Below are positions 16,286 through 25,120 of a stretch of DNA of 64,000 nt, in pieces. Origin of the DNA: JAJECS01 sp965198185 (GTDB lineage: Bacteria > Chloroflexota > UBA11872); assembly GCA_965198185.1 (NCBI GenBank), contig CBDAOU010000001.1, positions 806,001 to 870,000 of the forward strand. The letters run 5' to 3'. The translations under genes and the position numbers were made by a program. Each line of letters starts with the position of its first letter. The first letter of the stretch is position 1. Below the pieces are notes generated by a model. The model worked only from the letters and a program-made list of their open reading frames with translations. It was not told the origin of the DNA and made no database searches.

Positions 16286-16903
16286 ATGACCGCATCCACC
16301 AACGGCGCCCAGGCGCCAATTCCCACCCGCGAGGAGCTCGCCGCGCGCCACGCGCGCATCGAGGCCGCCGTGCGCGAGATTCTCACCGCCGTGGGCGAGG
16401 ATCCGAACCGCGACGGCCTGCGCGACACGCCGGCACGGGTGGCGCGGATGTATGACGAGCTGCTCAACGGCCACCTCACCGACCCCGACGAGCATCTGGA
16501 AGTCACCTTCGACCACGCGCACGACGAGATGGTCGTGGTGCGCGACATCCAGTTCCAGTCACTCTGCGAGCACCACCTGCTGCCGTTCTTCGGCACGGTG
16601 GCCGTCGGGTATCTGCCCAACGAGCGCATCGTCGGCCTCAGCAAACTGGCGCGCGTGGTAGAGCACTTCGCCCGGCGCCTGCAGGTGCAGGAGCGGTTTA
16701 GCTGCCAGATCGCTGACGCCATCGAGCGCGCGCTCGATACGGGCGGCGTGGCGGTGATGGTCGAGGCCGAGCACCTCTGCATGACCATGCGGGGCGTGCG
16801 CAAACCCGGCAGCCGCATGGTGACCACCGTGACCCGCGGCGCGTTCCGCGACAATCCCGCCACGCGCGCCGAGTTTCTGCACGCCGTCGGCAAGCCCGCC
16901 TGA
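16286..16903 (+). CDS. folE: GTP cyclohydrolase I
   Basis: The 205-residue enzyme converts GTP to dihydroneopterin triphosphate for folate or other pterins. The zinc and active-site motif CEHHLLPFFG is present, and the second conserved block is VEAEHLCMTMRGVRKPGS with the zinc-binding Cys. The C-terminal VTTVTRGAFRDNPATRAEF is also typical. The ATG at 16286 is chosen because the preceding open frame shows no homology. No other folate genes adjoin it. Confidence 0.95.
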   Translation: MTASTNGAQAPIPTREELAARHARIEAAVREILTAVGEDPNRDGLRDTPARVARMYDELLNGHLTDPDEHLEVTFDHAHDEMVVVRDIQFQSLCEHHLLPFFGTVAVGYLPNERIVGLSKLARVVEHFARRLQVQERFSCQIADAIERALDTGGVAVMVEAEHLCMTMRGVRKPGSRMVTTVTRGAFRDNPATRAEFLHAVGKPA

Positions 16904-16937
16904 GGCGGGGGGCGGGGGGCAGAAGGTCACTTCGAGT

Positions 16938-16990
16938 CCGTCATTCCCGCGAAGCATGTCCCCGCGCAGGCGGGGAGCGGGAATCCATCC
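16938..16990. repeat. REP-type long hairpin
   Basis: CCGTCATTCCCGCGAAG and GGGAGCGGGAATCC flank an inner hairpin CCCCGCGCAGGCGGGG. It lies just downstream of folE and upstream of the IS-end-like repeats at 17054-17096. Confidence 0.6.
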
Positions 16991-17053
16991 CCGTAAGTCA
17001 AGCGACGAATCGAGGGTGCCCGCCGGTGCTGGGTCACCATGCGGTGCGCAGAC

Positions 17054-17073
17054 GTCAAAGTCGCCCACTACCC
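17054..17073. repeat. IS-end-like repeat abutting the left end of the CARDB element
   Basis: Read inward from 17073 it is GGGTAGTGGGCGACTTTGAC, nearly the same as the left terminal repeat of the hicBA element at 45789. It abuts another end-like repeat beginning at 17074 in the opposite sense, so two element ends meet here. Confidence 0.55.
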
Positions 17074-18537
17074 GGTCGTAGTTACTTTGACTTGACGGTC
17101 CGGCTCGGGAAGGCTTCCGCGGGTTGCCCAGCGTGGTTGCGTCAGCGACCGTCATGGGGCTACTAGGGGAACCAATTCAAATCGGGCTTGAGATCAAGAG
17201 CGCGAGGCAGCTCGGATCTATTGGTTCGGCGGTCACACTTGGAGTAGTGCTGGCCCTAGCAGGGCTTGTGTTCTCTGCTGCGCCCGCCCACGCCGACTCG
17301 CATCCAGACTTGGTTGTGGTCGGGGTAGCTGTGACCGACAGCAGCCCGGAGACCGGCGAGAAGTTCCGGCTGGGCATGACGGTGACGAACGACGGCGACG
17401 GTGAGTCGGCCGCAACATCGCTGAAGTACAAACGCTCGACGGACTCGACAATCTCGACATCGGACACGACGATTGGCACGGAGTCGATTCGGGCCCTAGT
17501 CCCTCCGCAGGGCAACTTCGAATCGATTCGTCTGACGGCACCGTCGTCACCTGGCACGTACTACTACGGAGGGTGCGTGGACGCGGTGGCGGGTGAGACC
17601 AATACCAGCAACAACTGTTCGTCGTCCGTGAAGGTCACCGTGTCGCGGCCTCCGCCTCCACCTCCTCCCCCATCCGACGACACCTCCGATTCATCCGAAA
17701 CTTCCGGCTCATCCGGAACCTCCCGCTCATCCGAAACCTCCAGCCCGCCGGAATCTCCAGCACCTGCGGCTCCAGTCAGCGTGATCGGTATGACGACTGC
17801 CGCCACGGCCACGGAGCTGCCTAATGACCGCCTCCTGATCCAGCGGCATGACGTGCCGGACGCGTCATTCGAACTTGCGGTCGGATCGATCTCGGCCGAC
17901 GGCATGACCGTGGTCCTGGCGGGAGTGATCCGCGACGCGACCCTGGGCCAGACGTACCTCGTGGTCCGGCGCGAATCGGATGGTCGCATCGTGCGGCGCT
18001 GGGTGCCGCCCTCTAGCCCGCTCGTCTACCACATCCCCTGGGCCGTGGTGAACACGCAGTACACCGTCCCCATCGGCGTGATCGGGGCCATTCCGCTCGA
18101 CGATCAGTTCCCGGAGCCCAACCTGCTGGTGCGGCGCTTTGACGGCGGCGACGACCGCATCTTCGGCTACGACGCGGCGATCGGGCAGTGGCGGCACGTG
18201 CCCAACATCCCCACGTTCCAAGCCCTTGGCTTCTACTGGTGCGATGTCACCGCTGCCGATGCCGACTTCTTTACCCGTATTACGCCGGGACCGCCGTATC
18301 CGGCAAGCCAGACACCGGCCCAGGATGACTATCCCGACTGCCTGACCAGCTAGCCGGCTGCGTTCGCAAGTAGGGCGCCCACGACGGGATCGAGAGCGAT
18401 GGCGGCTGCTGGTCCTGCATGACTATCGACGGGACCGCTAGCGCTAACTCTGCGTGTCCCGCCCGCTGGGCTAGTGGACGTCCGTCAGACCCGCGCGGGG
18501 AATCCATCACCCCACAAAGTCAAAGTAGGACACTACC
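17074..18537. mobile_element. Putative transposase-less element with IS1-like ends carrying the CARDB gene
   Basis: The left end reads GGTCGTAGTTACTTTGACTT from 17074. The right end, read inward from 18537, is GGTAGTGTCCTACTTTGACTT. They share GGT at the tip and TACTTTGACTT inside. Only the CARDB gene lies between. No target duplication was found. This is an inference from repeat similarity and could be chance debris of related insertions. Confidence 0.4.
17154..18353 (+). CDS. Secreted CARDB-domain surface protein
   Basis: The product of about 399 residues has an N-terminal signal peptide (IGSAVTLGVVLALAGLVFSA, cut near AHADS) and then a CARDB-type beta-sandwich (PDLVVVGVAVTDSSPETGE to SSSVKVTVS, about residues 50-160). 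A low-complexity linker of eight prolines and Ser/Asp/Glu/Thr repeats comes next. The C-terminal domain of about 190 residues has two similar halves around RLLIQRHDVPDASF and NLLVRRFDGGDDRIFGY, which I do not recognise. I take the ATG at 17154 over a TTG at 17124. It is probably cell-surface attached or secreted. It is bracketed by IS-end-like repeats, which may mean it was transferred. Confidence 0.75.
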   Translation: MGLLGEPIQIGLEIKSARQLGSIGSAVTLGVVLALAGLVFSAAPAHADSHPDLVVVGVAVTDSSPETGEKFRLGMTVTNDGDGESAATSLKYKRSTDSTISTSDTTIGTESIRALVPPQGNFESIRLTAPSSPGTYYYGGCVDAVAGETNTSNNCSSSVKVTVSRPPPPPPPPSDDTSDSSETSGSSGTSRSSETSSPPESPAPAAPVSVIGMTTAATATELPNDRLLIQRHDVPDASFELAVGSISADGMTVVLAGVIRDATLGQTYLVVRRESDGRIVRRWVPPSSPLVYHIPWAVVNTQYTVPIGVIGAIPLDDQFPEPNLLVRRFDGGDDRIFGYDAAIGQWRHVPNIPTFQALGFYWCDVTAADADFFTRITPGPPYPASQTPAQDDYPDCLTS

Positions 18538-18987
18538 CAGGCGGGCTTTTACTGGCACGTAGTCCGAGTTTCGTGTAGTATCGGTAGAGCAGCGCAGCTT
18601 GCGTTGCTGGTTTCGTGGCTTTGGTCGCGCATTGCAGAGTTGGTGCGCGCGCCAAGATCGCCAAAGGTGGCGTCATGCGAGACATACGCGTCGAGATGGG
18701 GCGCTGGCAAATTGACAGGGCGCGCCCCGCGGCGTGACGGTCAAGTCGGCGTCGCGGGGCAGCAGGTCGCGCCGGGCCCGGACACAAGCTTCCAACAGCT
18801 GAGACCCCGTCTCCGCCAAGCCGCTTACAAGCGCTTCGAGAAGCCGCATCCGCCGGACGACCGGGCGCGATAACGGACACGTATTGCGCTGCGGGCTCGC
18901 ATCGAACGATGCGAGCCCGCGTCTTTGTCACACGGCCGGGCAATCGCCCGACACAGCGCCTCGCCACCCGTTCCCGGAAGCGTTCGG
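18354..18987. other. Gene-poor stretch with a possible degraded bS21-like frame and a strong hairpin
   Basis: No intact gene is convincing. An ATG at 18674 opens MRDIRVEMGRWQIDRA and then stops. In another frame LRQAAYKRFEKPHPP ends at 18873. Together these recall the two ends of ribosomal protein bS21 at about the right distance, but the middle is not recognisable, so this is weak. A hairpin follows at 18891-18920. Confidence 0.3.
18891..18920. terminator. Strong hairpin, probable transcription terminator
   Basis: Arms GCGGGCTCGCATCG and CGATGCGAGCCCGC pair over 14 bases with a tiny loop, followed on the plus strand by GTCTTTGTC. It lies downstream of the long minus-strand operon as well, so it may work from either side. 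Confidence 0.6.
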
Positions 18988-19965
18988 CTAGCCCGACAGC
19001 CGGTCGTAGACCTTCGGATTCACCGTCCGCTCGCATCGACCGCTCTGCAGAAACTCCCGCAGATTGCGCACGGCGCGGTCGCCCATGCGAAACATCGACT
19101 CATGGCTATGCGACCCGAAATGCGGCGTCAGAATCGTGCGCGGCGTATCGAAGAACGGATGGTCCTCCGGCGGCGGCTCGACGGCGAACACGTCCGAGCC
19201 AAGGCCGCCCAAGCGCCCGTCGTGCAGCGCCTCGACCACGGCCGCCTCGTCCACCAGGCGACCGCGGGAGCTGTTGATCAGGAAGGCGCCGGGCTTCATC
19301 AGTCCAAGCTCCTCGCGCCCGATGATCTCCATCGTCTCCTCGGTCACTGGCGTATGCAGCGTCACGAAGTCCGACTGGCGCAGCAGCTCGGAGAGTGAGA
19401 CGAACTCGCCCTCGATGCCGGCGGCAGGCAGCCGCGCCGGGTCGGGATTGGCCGTGTGCACCAAGACGCGCATGCCGAAGCCGTGCTGGCAGATCGTCGC
19501 CACGCGGCGTCCGATGTCCCCGAATCCCACGATGCCCACCGTCTTGCCCGCCAGGTCGTTGCCGAGCAGCACGATGCGCTTGGCAAAGCCTTCGGTGCGC
19601 ACCGACGCATCCGCGTCGAAGATACGGCGAGCGAGCGTCCACATCATGCCCACGGCGTATTCGGCCACCGTCGGCGACATTTCGCCGGGACCGTTGAGCA
19701 CGGCGACGCCGGCATCCGTGGCGGCGTCCAAGTCGATGCTGTCCACCCCGGTGCCCACGCGCGAAATGCAGCGCAGCGTGCCGGCGTTGGCTTCGAGCAG
19801 TTCGCGCGGCCACGGCTCGGTGCCCGCGATCACGCCCACGCAGCCGACGGCCGCCGCCTTGAGCTCCGCGCCGTCGGCGAATGGCTCCTGGCGCACCTTG
19901 TAGTCGCGCTCAAGATCGGCCTGCGGCCCCGGGGGCATGGGGAAGGTTTGCAGAATCAGGGTCAT
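18988..19965 (-). CDS. D-2-hydroxyacid dehydrogenase (SerA/phosphoglycerate dehydrogenase-like)
   Basis: The 325-residue NAD-dependent enzyme reduces a 2-keto acid or oxidises the D-2-hydroxy acid. The dinucleotide-binding motif is VGIVGFGDIGRRVA. The catalytic Arg lies in INSSRGRLVDE, the Glu in AVEPPPEDHPFF and the His in LTPHFGSHSHES. It lacks an ACT or other regulatory C-terminal domain, so it is more likely a general hydroxyacid dehydrogenase than serine-pathway SerA. It begins 21 bases after the mreB stop and is probably the last gene of the atp-murA-mreB transcription unit. Confidence 0.87.
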   Translation of the reverse strand: MTLILQTFPMPPGPQADLERDYKVRQEPFADGAELKAAAVGCVGVIAGTEPWPRELLEANAGTLRCISRVGTGVDSIDLDAATDAGVAVLNGPGEMSPTVAEYAVGMMWTLARRIFDADASVRTEGFAKRIVLLGNDLAGKTVGIVGFGDIGRRVATICQHGFGMRVLVHTANPDPARLPAAGIEGEFVSLSELLRQSDFVTLHTPVTEETMEIIGREELGLMKPGAFLINSSRGRLVDEAAVVEALHDGRLGGLGSDVFAVEPPPEDHPFFDTPRTILTPHFGSHSHESMFRMGDRAVRNLREFLQSGRCERTVNPKVYDRLSG

Positions 19966-19986
19966 CTCTGCCTCGCTGGGCCGGTT

Positions 19987-21012
19987 CTACGGGTGCGAGA
20001 TTACGATCTTTTGCAGCACCTCGAAGTGCTCCAGGGCGATGCCCGTGCCGCGGACGGTGCATAGCAGGGGCGTTTCCGCCACGTGCACGGCCACGCCGGT
20101 TTCGCGCGCCACCAGCTTGTCCAGGTTGCGCAGCAGCGCCGTGCCCCCGGTCATCACCAGTCCCTTGTCGATGATGTCGGCCGCCAGCTCCGGCGGGGTC
20201 GCCTCGAGCACGCTGCGAACGCCGCGGATGATCTGGTCGACGGGTTCGGCGATGGCCTCGGTGATCTCGTCGGAGGTGATCGTGACGGTGCGCGGCAAGC
20301 CCTGCATCTGGTCGCGCCCCCGCACCTCCATGGTCTCGGCCGGCTCGAGCACGATGGCGCTGCCGATGCGCATCTTGATCGCCTCGGCCGTGCGGTCGCC
20401 CGTCATGAGGTTGTATTTGCGCTTGATATAGGTGCGAACGGCCTCGTCCAGGCGATTGCCGCCGACGCGCAGCGATCCTGAGCAGCCGGCCACAATGTCG
20501 TTGAGCGAGATGACGGCAATCTCGGTCGTTCCCCCGCCGAGGTTCACCACCATGCTTCCCGAAGCCTGGGAGATGGGAACGTTGGCGCCGATCGCTGCCG
20601 CCAGCGGCTCCGGGATCAGGTGTACGCGTTTGGCCCCAGCGGAAATGCCCGCGTCCATCACCGCCCGTTGCTCCACCGTGGTCACGCCCGTGGGCACCGC
20701 CACCATGACCTCGGGACGGAAGAGCCGGTGGCGCCCCGCCGCGCGCTCGATGAAGTAGCGCAGCATGGCCGCGGTGATCAGGTAGTCGGCAATCACGCCA
20801 TCCTGCAGCGGGCGCATGACGCGCAGGCTGCCGGGCGTGCGTCCCACCATCTCGCGCGCCGCGTGCCCGATGGCCTCGATGCGACGGTCTTGCACCGAAA
20901 GGGCCACCACCGACGGCTCGTCGATGATCACGCCCTCGCCGACGAGGTAGACCAGCACGTTGGCGGTGCCGAGGTCGACCCCAAGCCGCTGCGAGCCTAG
21001 GGATCGGAACAT
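19987..21012 (-). CDS. mreB: Rod shape-determining protein MreB
   Basis: The 341-residue actin homologue organises lateral wall synthesis beneath the membrane. The phosphate-1 region GVDLGTANVLVYLVGEG and the later NLGGGTTEIAVISL and MTGGTALLRNLDKLV match MreB. Length is standard. Its ATG directly follows the murA stop without a spacer. mreC and mreD, usual partners, are not adjacent. Coupling to murA fits a joint wall-synthesis role. Confidence 0.93.
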   Translation of the reverse strand: MFRSLGSQRLGVDLGTANVLVYLVGEGVIIDEPSVVALSVQDRRIEAIGHAAREMVGRTPGSLRVMRPLQDGVIADYLITAAMLRYFIERAAGRHRLFRPEVMVAVPTGVTTVEQRAVMDAGISAGAKRVHLIPEPLAAAIGANVPISQASGSMVVNLGGGTTEIAVISLNDIVAGCSGSLRVGGNRLDEAVRTYIKRKYNLMTGDRTAEAIKMRIGSAIVLEPAETMEVRGRDQMQGLPRTVTITSDEITEAIAEPVDQIIRGVRSVLEATPPELAADIIDKGLVMTGGTALLRNLDKLVARETGVAVHVAETPLLCTVRGTGIALEHFEVLQKIVISHP

Positions 21013-22344
21013 TTAGCCAACCGTCGCCGTGGCCGCCGGGCGGGGGCGGCGCTCCACCGTGATATCGGCGCCAAGGTCCCGCAAGTCGCCGGGGAGGTCT
21101 TGATAGCCGCGCTGGATGATCTCCACGTCGTCGAGCACCGTCGTCCCGCGCGCCACCAGCCCCGCCAGCAGCAGCGCCGCCCCGGCCCGGATGTCGGGCC
21201 ATAGCTGCATCTCGCAGGCCGTCAGCGGCGTCGGGCCGCGGATGCGCGCCGTCGGGCCGTCCACCGACACGTCGGCGCCCATGCGCCGGAGTTGCTCCAC
21301 ATAGCCCAGGTTGCCGTCGTAGACGCGCTCGATGATGGAGCTCTCGCCGTGGGCCTGGGTCATCAGCGTGCCCATGGCCGCCTGCACGTCGGTGGGGAAT
21401 CCCGGAAACTGAATGCACTGGATGGCGGTGGCGCTGAGCATCGGGCTGCCCGTGACCCGCACCGAGCGGTTCGTCTCCTGCAGCGCCACCCCCATGGCCG
21501 CGAGCTTGACGAGGACCGGCTGCAGGTGGTCGGGACGCACATTCAGCAATTCCACGTCGCCGGTGCTGATCGCGGCCGCCACCGCCATCGTGCTGCCCAC
21601 GATGCGGTCGGGGATCGCGCGCGCCACCGTGCCGAAGAGCCGCGACTGGCCCTGCACGCCGATGGTGCTCGTGCCTTCGCCGTGAATCTCGGCGCCCATG
21701 CTGCGCAGGAAGTGGACCAGCGCGATCACCTCAGGCTCGCGCGAGGCATGCACGATGGTCGTGTACCCGCTGGCCAGGGTGGCCGCCATCAGCAGGTTCT
21801 GCGTGCCGGTGTGGCTCGGGTAGTCCAGGTAGACCTGGCCTCCGACCAGCGGGTCGGCTTCCGCGTGGTAGACGCCGCCGCCCAGCGCTATGGAAGCCCC
21901 CATCACCTCGAAGCCCTCGATGTCCACGCTCACCGGCCGCGTCCCGAGCTGGCAGCCGCCCGGCGCGTGGCAGTCCACGCGTCCGAAGCGCGAGAGCAGC
22001 GGCCCGGTGACCTGGAATGAGGCGCGCATGGCGCGCACCAGCTGCGGATCGGGGCGGGTCGAGTGCACGCTGGCCGCGGTGATAGCGACCGACCGGCGCT
22101 CGCTGTCGAGCTCCACCCGCGCCCCAAGCCCGCGCAGCAGCTCGGCCATCACCATGATGTCGGTGATGAGCGGGATGTCCTCGATGACGCACGTCTCGTC
22201 CGTCAGCAGGCACGCGGCCATCATGGGCAGCACCGCGTTCTTGGCGCCGGGCACGCGATAGGCGCCCTGCAGCGAGCGGCCGCCGGTAATCGCGACCCGC
22301 GTGACCGGCGTGGTCGTCGTGGCGCCGGCCAGGGCTGCGGCCAC
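21013..22344 (-). CDS. murA: UDP-N-acetylglucosamine 1-carboxyvinyltransferase
   Basis: The 443-residue enzyme adds enolpyruvate from PEP to UDP-GlcNAc, the first committed step of peptidoglycan synthesis. The N-terminal PGAKNAVLPMMAACLL holds the conserved Lys-Asn. The active-site loop PGGCQLGTRP keeps the cysteine that fosfomycin alkylates, so intrinsic resistance by Cys-to-Asp change is not expected. FPTDVQAAM and GYQDLPGDLR complete the signature. The start is a GTG at 22344, ten bases after the atpC stop, which suggests co-transcription with the ATP synthase genes. Confidence 0.94.
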   Translation of the reverse strand: MAAALAGATTTTPVTRVAITGGRSLQGAYRVPGAKNAVLPMMAACLLTDETCVIEDIPLITDIMVMAELLRGLGARVELDSERRSVAITAASVHSTRPDPQLVRAMRASFQVTGPLLSRFGRVDCHAPGGCQLGTRPVSVDIEGFEVMGASIALGGGVYHAEADPLVGGQVYLDYPSHTGTQNLLMAATLASGYTTIVHASREPEVIALVHFLRSMGAEIHGEGTSTIGVQGQSRLFGTVARAIPDRIVGSTMAVAAAISTGDVELLNVRPDHLQPVLVKLAAMGVALQETNRSVRVTGSPMLSATAIQCIQFPGFPTDVQAAMGTLMTQAHGESSIIERVYDGNLGYVEQLRRMGADVSVDGPTARIRGPTPLTACEMQLWPDIRAGAALLLAGLVARGTTVLDDVEIIQRGYQDLPGDLRDLGADITVERRPRPAATATVG

Positions 22345-22353
22345 GGGGCCGGC

Positions 22354-22776
22354 CTAGCCGCGCCCTGCCCGGTGCGCGGTGCGGAGGCGCGCCAGCGCCC
22401 GCAGCAGGGACAGCCGCGCCCTGATCACCGACGCGTCGTCACCGCCCGTGCGCGCTTCGTCCAGCTCGCGGATCGCGTCCGCACGGGCGCGCTCCGCCCG
22501 CTCCACGTCGATCTCGTCGGACCGCTCCGAGCCGTCCGCGAGCACCGTCACCGTGTCGCGCATCACTTGAAGAAATCCACCGAGGATGGTGAGCAAGCGC
22601 TCATCGCCGCCGCTGCGATAGCGCAGCGTGCCGGCCTGCAATTGGGTCACCAGCGGGGCGTGCCGCGGCAGCACCCCGAACTCGCCGTCGATTCCGGGCG
22701 CAACGACTATTTCGACATCGTCCTCGCGCAGAACTTCCCGCTCCGGCGAGACGACGGTGAGCGTCAACCCAGCCAT
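22354..22776 (-). CDS. atpC: ATP synthase F1 epsilon subunit
   Basis: The 140-residue protein has the N-terminal beta-barrel (LTLTVVSPEREVL, GIDGEFGVLPRHAPLVTQL) and a C-terminal two-helix region rich in Arg, Ala and Glu (ERAERARADAIRELDEAR). This order is the F1 epsilon subunit, which sits in the central stalk and can restrain ATP hydrolysis. It is the last F1 gene of the operon, downstream of atpD, as is standard. Confidence 0.94.
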   Translation of the reverse strand: MAGLTLTVVSPEREVLREDDVEIVVAPGIDGEFGVLPRHAPLVTQLQAGTLRYRSGGDERLLTILGGFLQVMRDTVTVLADGSERSDEIDVERAERARADAIRELDEARTGGDDASVIRARLSLLRALARLRTAHRAGRG

Positions 22777-22832
22777 CTACGCCTCCTCGTCGAGAATATC
22801 AGAGCGCCCTCGCGCGGCCTGTGGCGTCGTGA

Positions 22833-24236
22833 CTAGCCCTCGGCGTCGAGCTGCTCGGCCTTCGCCACGGCCTCTTCGATCGTGCCCACCATATAGAACG
22901 CCTGCTCGGGCAGTTCGTCATGCTCGCCCGCGAGAATTTCCTCGAACCCGCGGATGGTCTCCTCGACCGGCACGATCACGCCCGGCTGCCCGGTGAAGGC
23001 CTCCGCGACGTTCATGGGCTGGGAGAAGAAGCGCTCGATCTTGCGCGCGCGCACCACCGTCAGGCGGTCCTCCTCCGAGAGCTCCTCGATCCCCAGGATC
23101 GCAATGATGTCCTGCAGGTCCTTGAACCGCTGCAGCACCAGCTGCGCGCCGCGCGCCACGTCGTAGTGGCGCTCGCCCACGATGCGCGGATCGAGAATCT
23201 TTGAGGTGCTCGTCAGCGGGTCCACCGCCGGGTAGATGCCCCGCTCCACGATCGAGCGCTCCAGCCGGATCGTGGCGTCGAGGTGGGCGAACGTCGTCAC
23301 GGGCGCCGGGTCGGTGTAGTCGTCCGCCGGCACGTAGATCGCCTCGAGCGACGTGATCGAGCCCTTGGTTGTCGAGGTGATGCGTTCCTGCAGCTCGCCC
23401 ATCTCGGTGCCCAGCGACGGCTGATAGCCCACCGCCGAGGGCATGCGCCCCAGCAAGGCCGACACCTCGGAGCCCGCCTGGGTGAAGCGAAAGATGTTGT
23501 CGATGAAGAGCAGCAGGTCGCGCCCTTCCTCGTCGCGGAAGTACTCCGCCAGCGCCAGGCCGGCCAGCCCAACCCGCAAGCGCGCGCCGGGCGACTCGTT
23601 CATCTGTCCGAACACCATGCAGGCGTTGCCGATGACGCCGGCCTCGGTCATCTCTCGGATGAGCTGGGTGCCCTCGCGCGTGCGCTCGCCCACGCCGCAG
23701 AACACGGAGTAGCCCCCGTACTGCACGGCGATGTTGTTGATCATCTCCATGATGATCACCGTCTTGCCCACGCCCGCGCCGCCGAACACGCCGGTCTTGC
23801 CGCCGCGAGTAAAGGGCGCGATGAGGTCGATGACCTTCAGCCCCGTGGCGAACACCTCCGCCTGCGTCGTCTGCTCGATCAGCGGCGGCGGCGCGCGGTG
23901 AATGGGATACCGCGTCTCGGTGACGACCTCGCCCTTGCCGTCGATGGGCTCGCCGGTGACGTCGAATACGCGTCCCAGCGTGGGCGCGCCCACGGGCACC
24001 GAAATCGGTCCGCCCAGGTCGACCACCGACAGCCCGCGGCTCAGCCCTTCGGTCGGGCGCATGGAGACGCACCGCACCCGACCGTCGCCGACGTGCTGCT
24101 CGACCTCGAGCACCACCCGGTCGTCGCGGTCGGGAGCCTCGACTTCCAACGCGTTGTAGAGCGCCGGCAGCTCGCCGGCCGGGAACTCGACGTCAATGAC
24201 CGCCCCGATGATTTGTGCGATGCGTCCGCTCGCCAT
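22833..24236 (-). CDS. atpD: ATP synthase F1 beta subunit
   Basis: This 467-residue catalytic subunit makes ATP from ADP and phosphate in F1. The P-loop is GGAGVGKTVIIMEM, the catalytic Glu lies in CGVGERTREG, and DNIFRFTQAGSEVSALLGR and GYQPSLGTEMG are family signatures. I start at MASGRIAQIIGAV (ATG 24236), since an ATG six codons upstream overlaps the preceding atpG stop. AGGAT precedes the chosen start. Confidence 0.97.
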   Translation of the reverse strand: MASGRIAQIIGAVIDVEFPAGELPALYNALEVEAPDRDDRVVLEVEQHVGDGRVRCVSMRPTEGLSRGLSVVDLGGPISVPVGAPTLGRVFDVTGEPIDGKGEVVTETRYPIHRAPPPLIEQTTQAEVFATGLKVIDLIAPFTRGGKTGVFGGAGVGKTVIIMEMINNIAVQYGGYSVFCGVGERTREGTQLIREMTEAGVIGNACMVFGQMNESPGARLRVGLAGLALAEYFRDEEGRDLLLFIDNIFRFTQAGSEVSALLGRMPSAVGYQPSLGTEMGELQERITSTTKGSITSLEAIYVPADDYTDPAPVTTFAHLDATIRLERSIVERGIYPAVDPLTSTSKILDPRIVGERHYDVARGAQLVLQRFKDLQDIIAILGIEELSEEDRLTVVRARKIERFFSQPMNVAEAFTGQPGVIVPVEETIRGFEEILAGEHDELPEQAFYMVGTIEEAVAKAEQLDAEG

Positions 24237-24250
24237 TCCCAATCCTTCCC

Positions 24251-25117
24251 TCACGCCCGCTGTGCCAGCGCGTTGGCGCCGGAGGCGATGTCGATGATCT
24301 CGCTCGTGATCTTGGCTTGCCGCAGTTTGTTGTAGGTGAGCCCCAAGGCGTCGATGAGCTCGCTGGCGTTTTCCGTGGCCGCGCGCATCGCCACCATGCG
24401 TGCGCTGTGCTCGCTGGCGGTGAGCTCGAGCAGCGTCTCGTAGAGCACCGTCTCGATGTAGCGCGGCACCAGCGCCTCGAGCACCGACGCCGGGTCGGGC
24501 TCGAAGATCACGTCGGCGTCGCGCGGGTCGGACTCCTGCGGCAGCACGACGGGCAGCAGGCGCAGCGACTTCGGCCGCTGCGTCAGCGTGTTCACGAACT
24601 CCGGGTACACGAGTTGCACCTCATCAAAGTCGCCTGCCAGATAGCCGTCCATGACGAGCCGGGCAATGGGCGTGATGTCGGCCGCCGTCGGCCGGTCCGA
24701 AATGTCGGTGAAGGCCGCGATCATGGGAACGAGCCGCGCCAGCGCGGTGCGCCCGCGCCGGCCGATGACGACCACCGACACCTCGGCGCCGGCGCGCGAC
24801 GCCTCAATGTCTTCCATCGTGCGTCGGACGACGTTGGTGTTGAGCGCGCCGCACAGCCCGCGGTTCGTCGTCATCACCACGTAGGCCGAGTGCTCCACGG
24901 GCCGCGCCCGGAGCATCGGCGGCAGCAGGTCGTCGCCGGTGGCCGCCACGAGCTGCTGCATCAGCCCGAGCACCTCTTGTGCATAGGGCCGCGCGGCGTC
25001 CGCCGCGTCTTGCGCGCGGCGCATGCGCGAGGCCGCCACGAGCTGCATGGCCCGCGTGATCTGCCGCGTGTTCTCGACGCTGCGGATGCGGCGCCGCAGC
25101 TCAAGCGGGTTGGCCAT
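24251..25117 (-). CDS. atpG: ATP synthase F1 gamma subunit
   Basis: The 288-residue central shaft subunit begins MANPLELRRRIRSVENTRQI and ends TSEIIDIASGANAL, the two long coiled-coil helices that rotate inside the alpha-beta hexamer. The middle carries the Rossmann-like domain with TTNRGLCGALN. Position between atpA and atpD is canonical, with 3 bases between the atpA stop and this start. Confidence 0.96.
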   Translation of the reverse strand: MANPLELRRRIRSVENTRQITRAMQLVAASRMRRAQDAADAARPYAQEVLGLMQQLVAATGDDLLPPMLRARPVEHSAYVVMTTNRGLCGALNTNVVRRTMEDIEASRAGAEVSVVVIGRRGRTALARLVPMIAAFTDISDRPTAADITPIARLVMDGYLAGDFDEVQLVYPEFVNTLTQRPKSLRLLPVVLPQESDPRDADVIFEPDPASVLEALVPRYIETVLYETLLELTASEHSARMVAMRAATENASELIDALGLTYNKLRQAKITSEIIDIASGANALAQRA

Positions 25118-25120
25118 CGC

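Noticed and set aside
18674..18873. Possible rpsU (bS21) gene, MRDIRVEMG at the start and YKRFEKP at the end
   Set aside because: The two ends are in different frames, a stop lies between and the middle is not recognisable; kept only as a weak note in the region entry.
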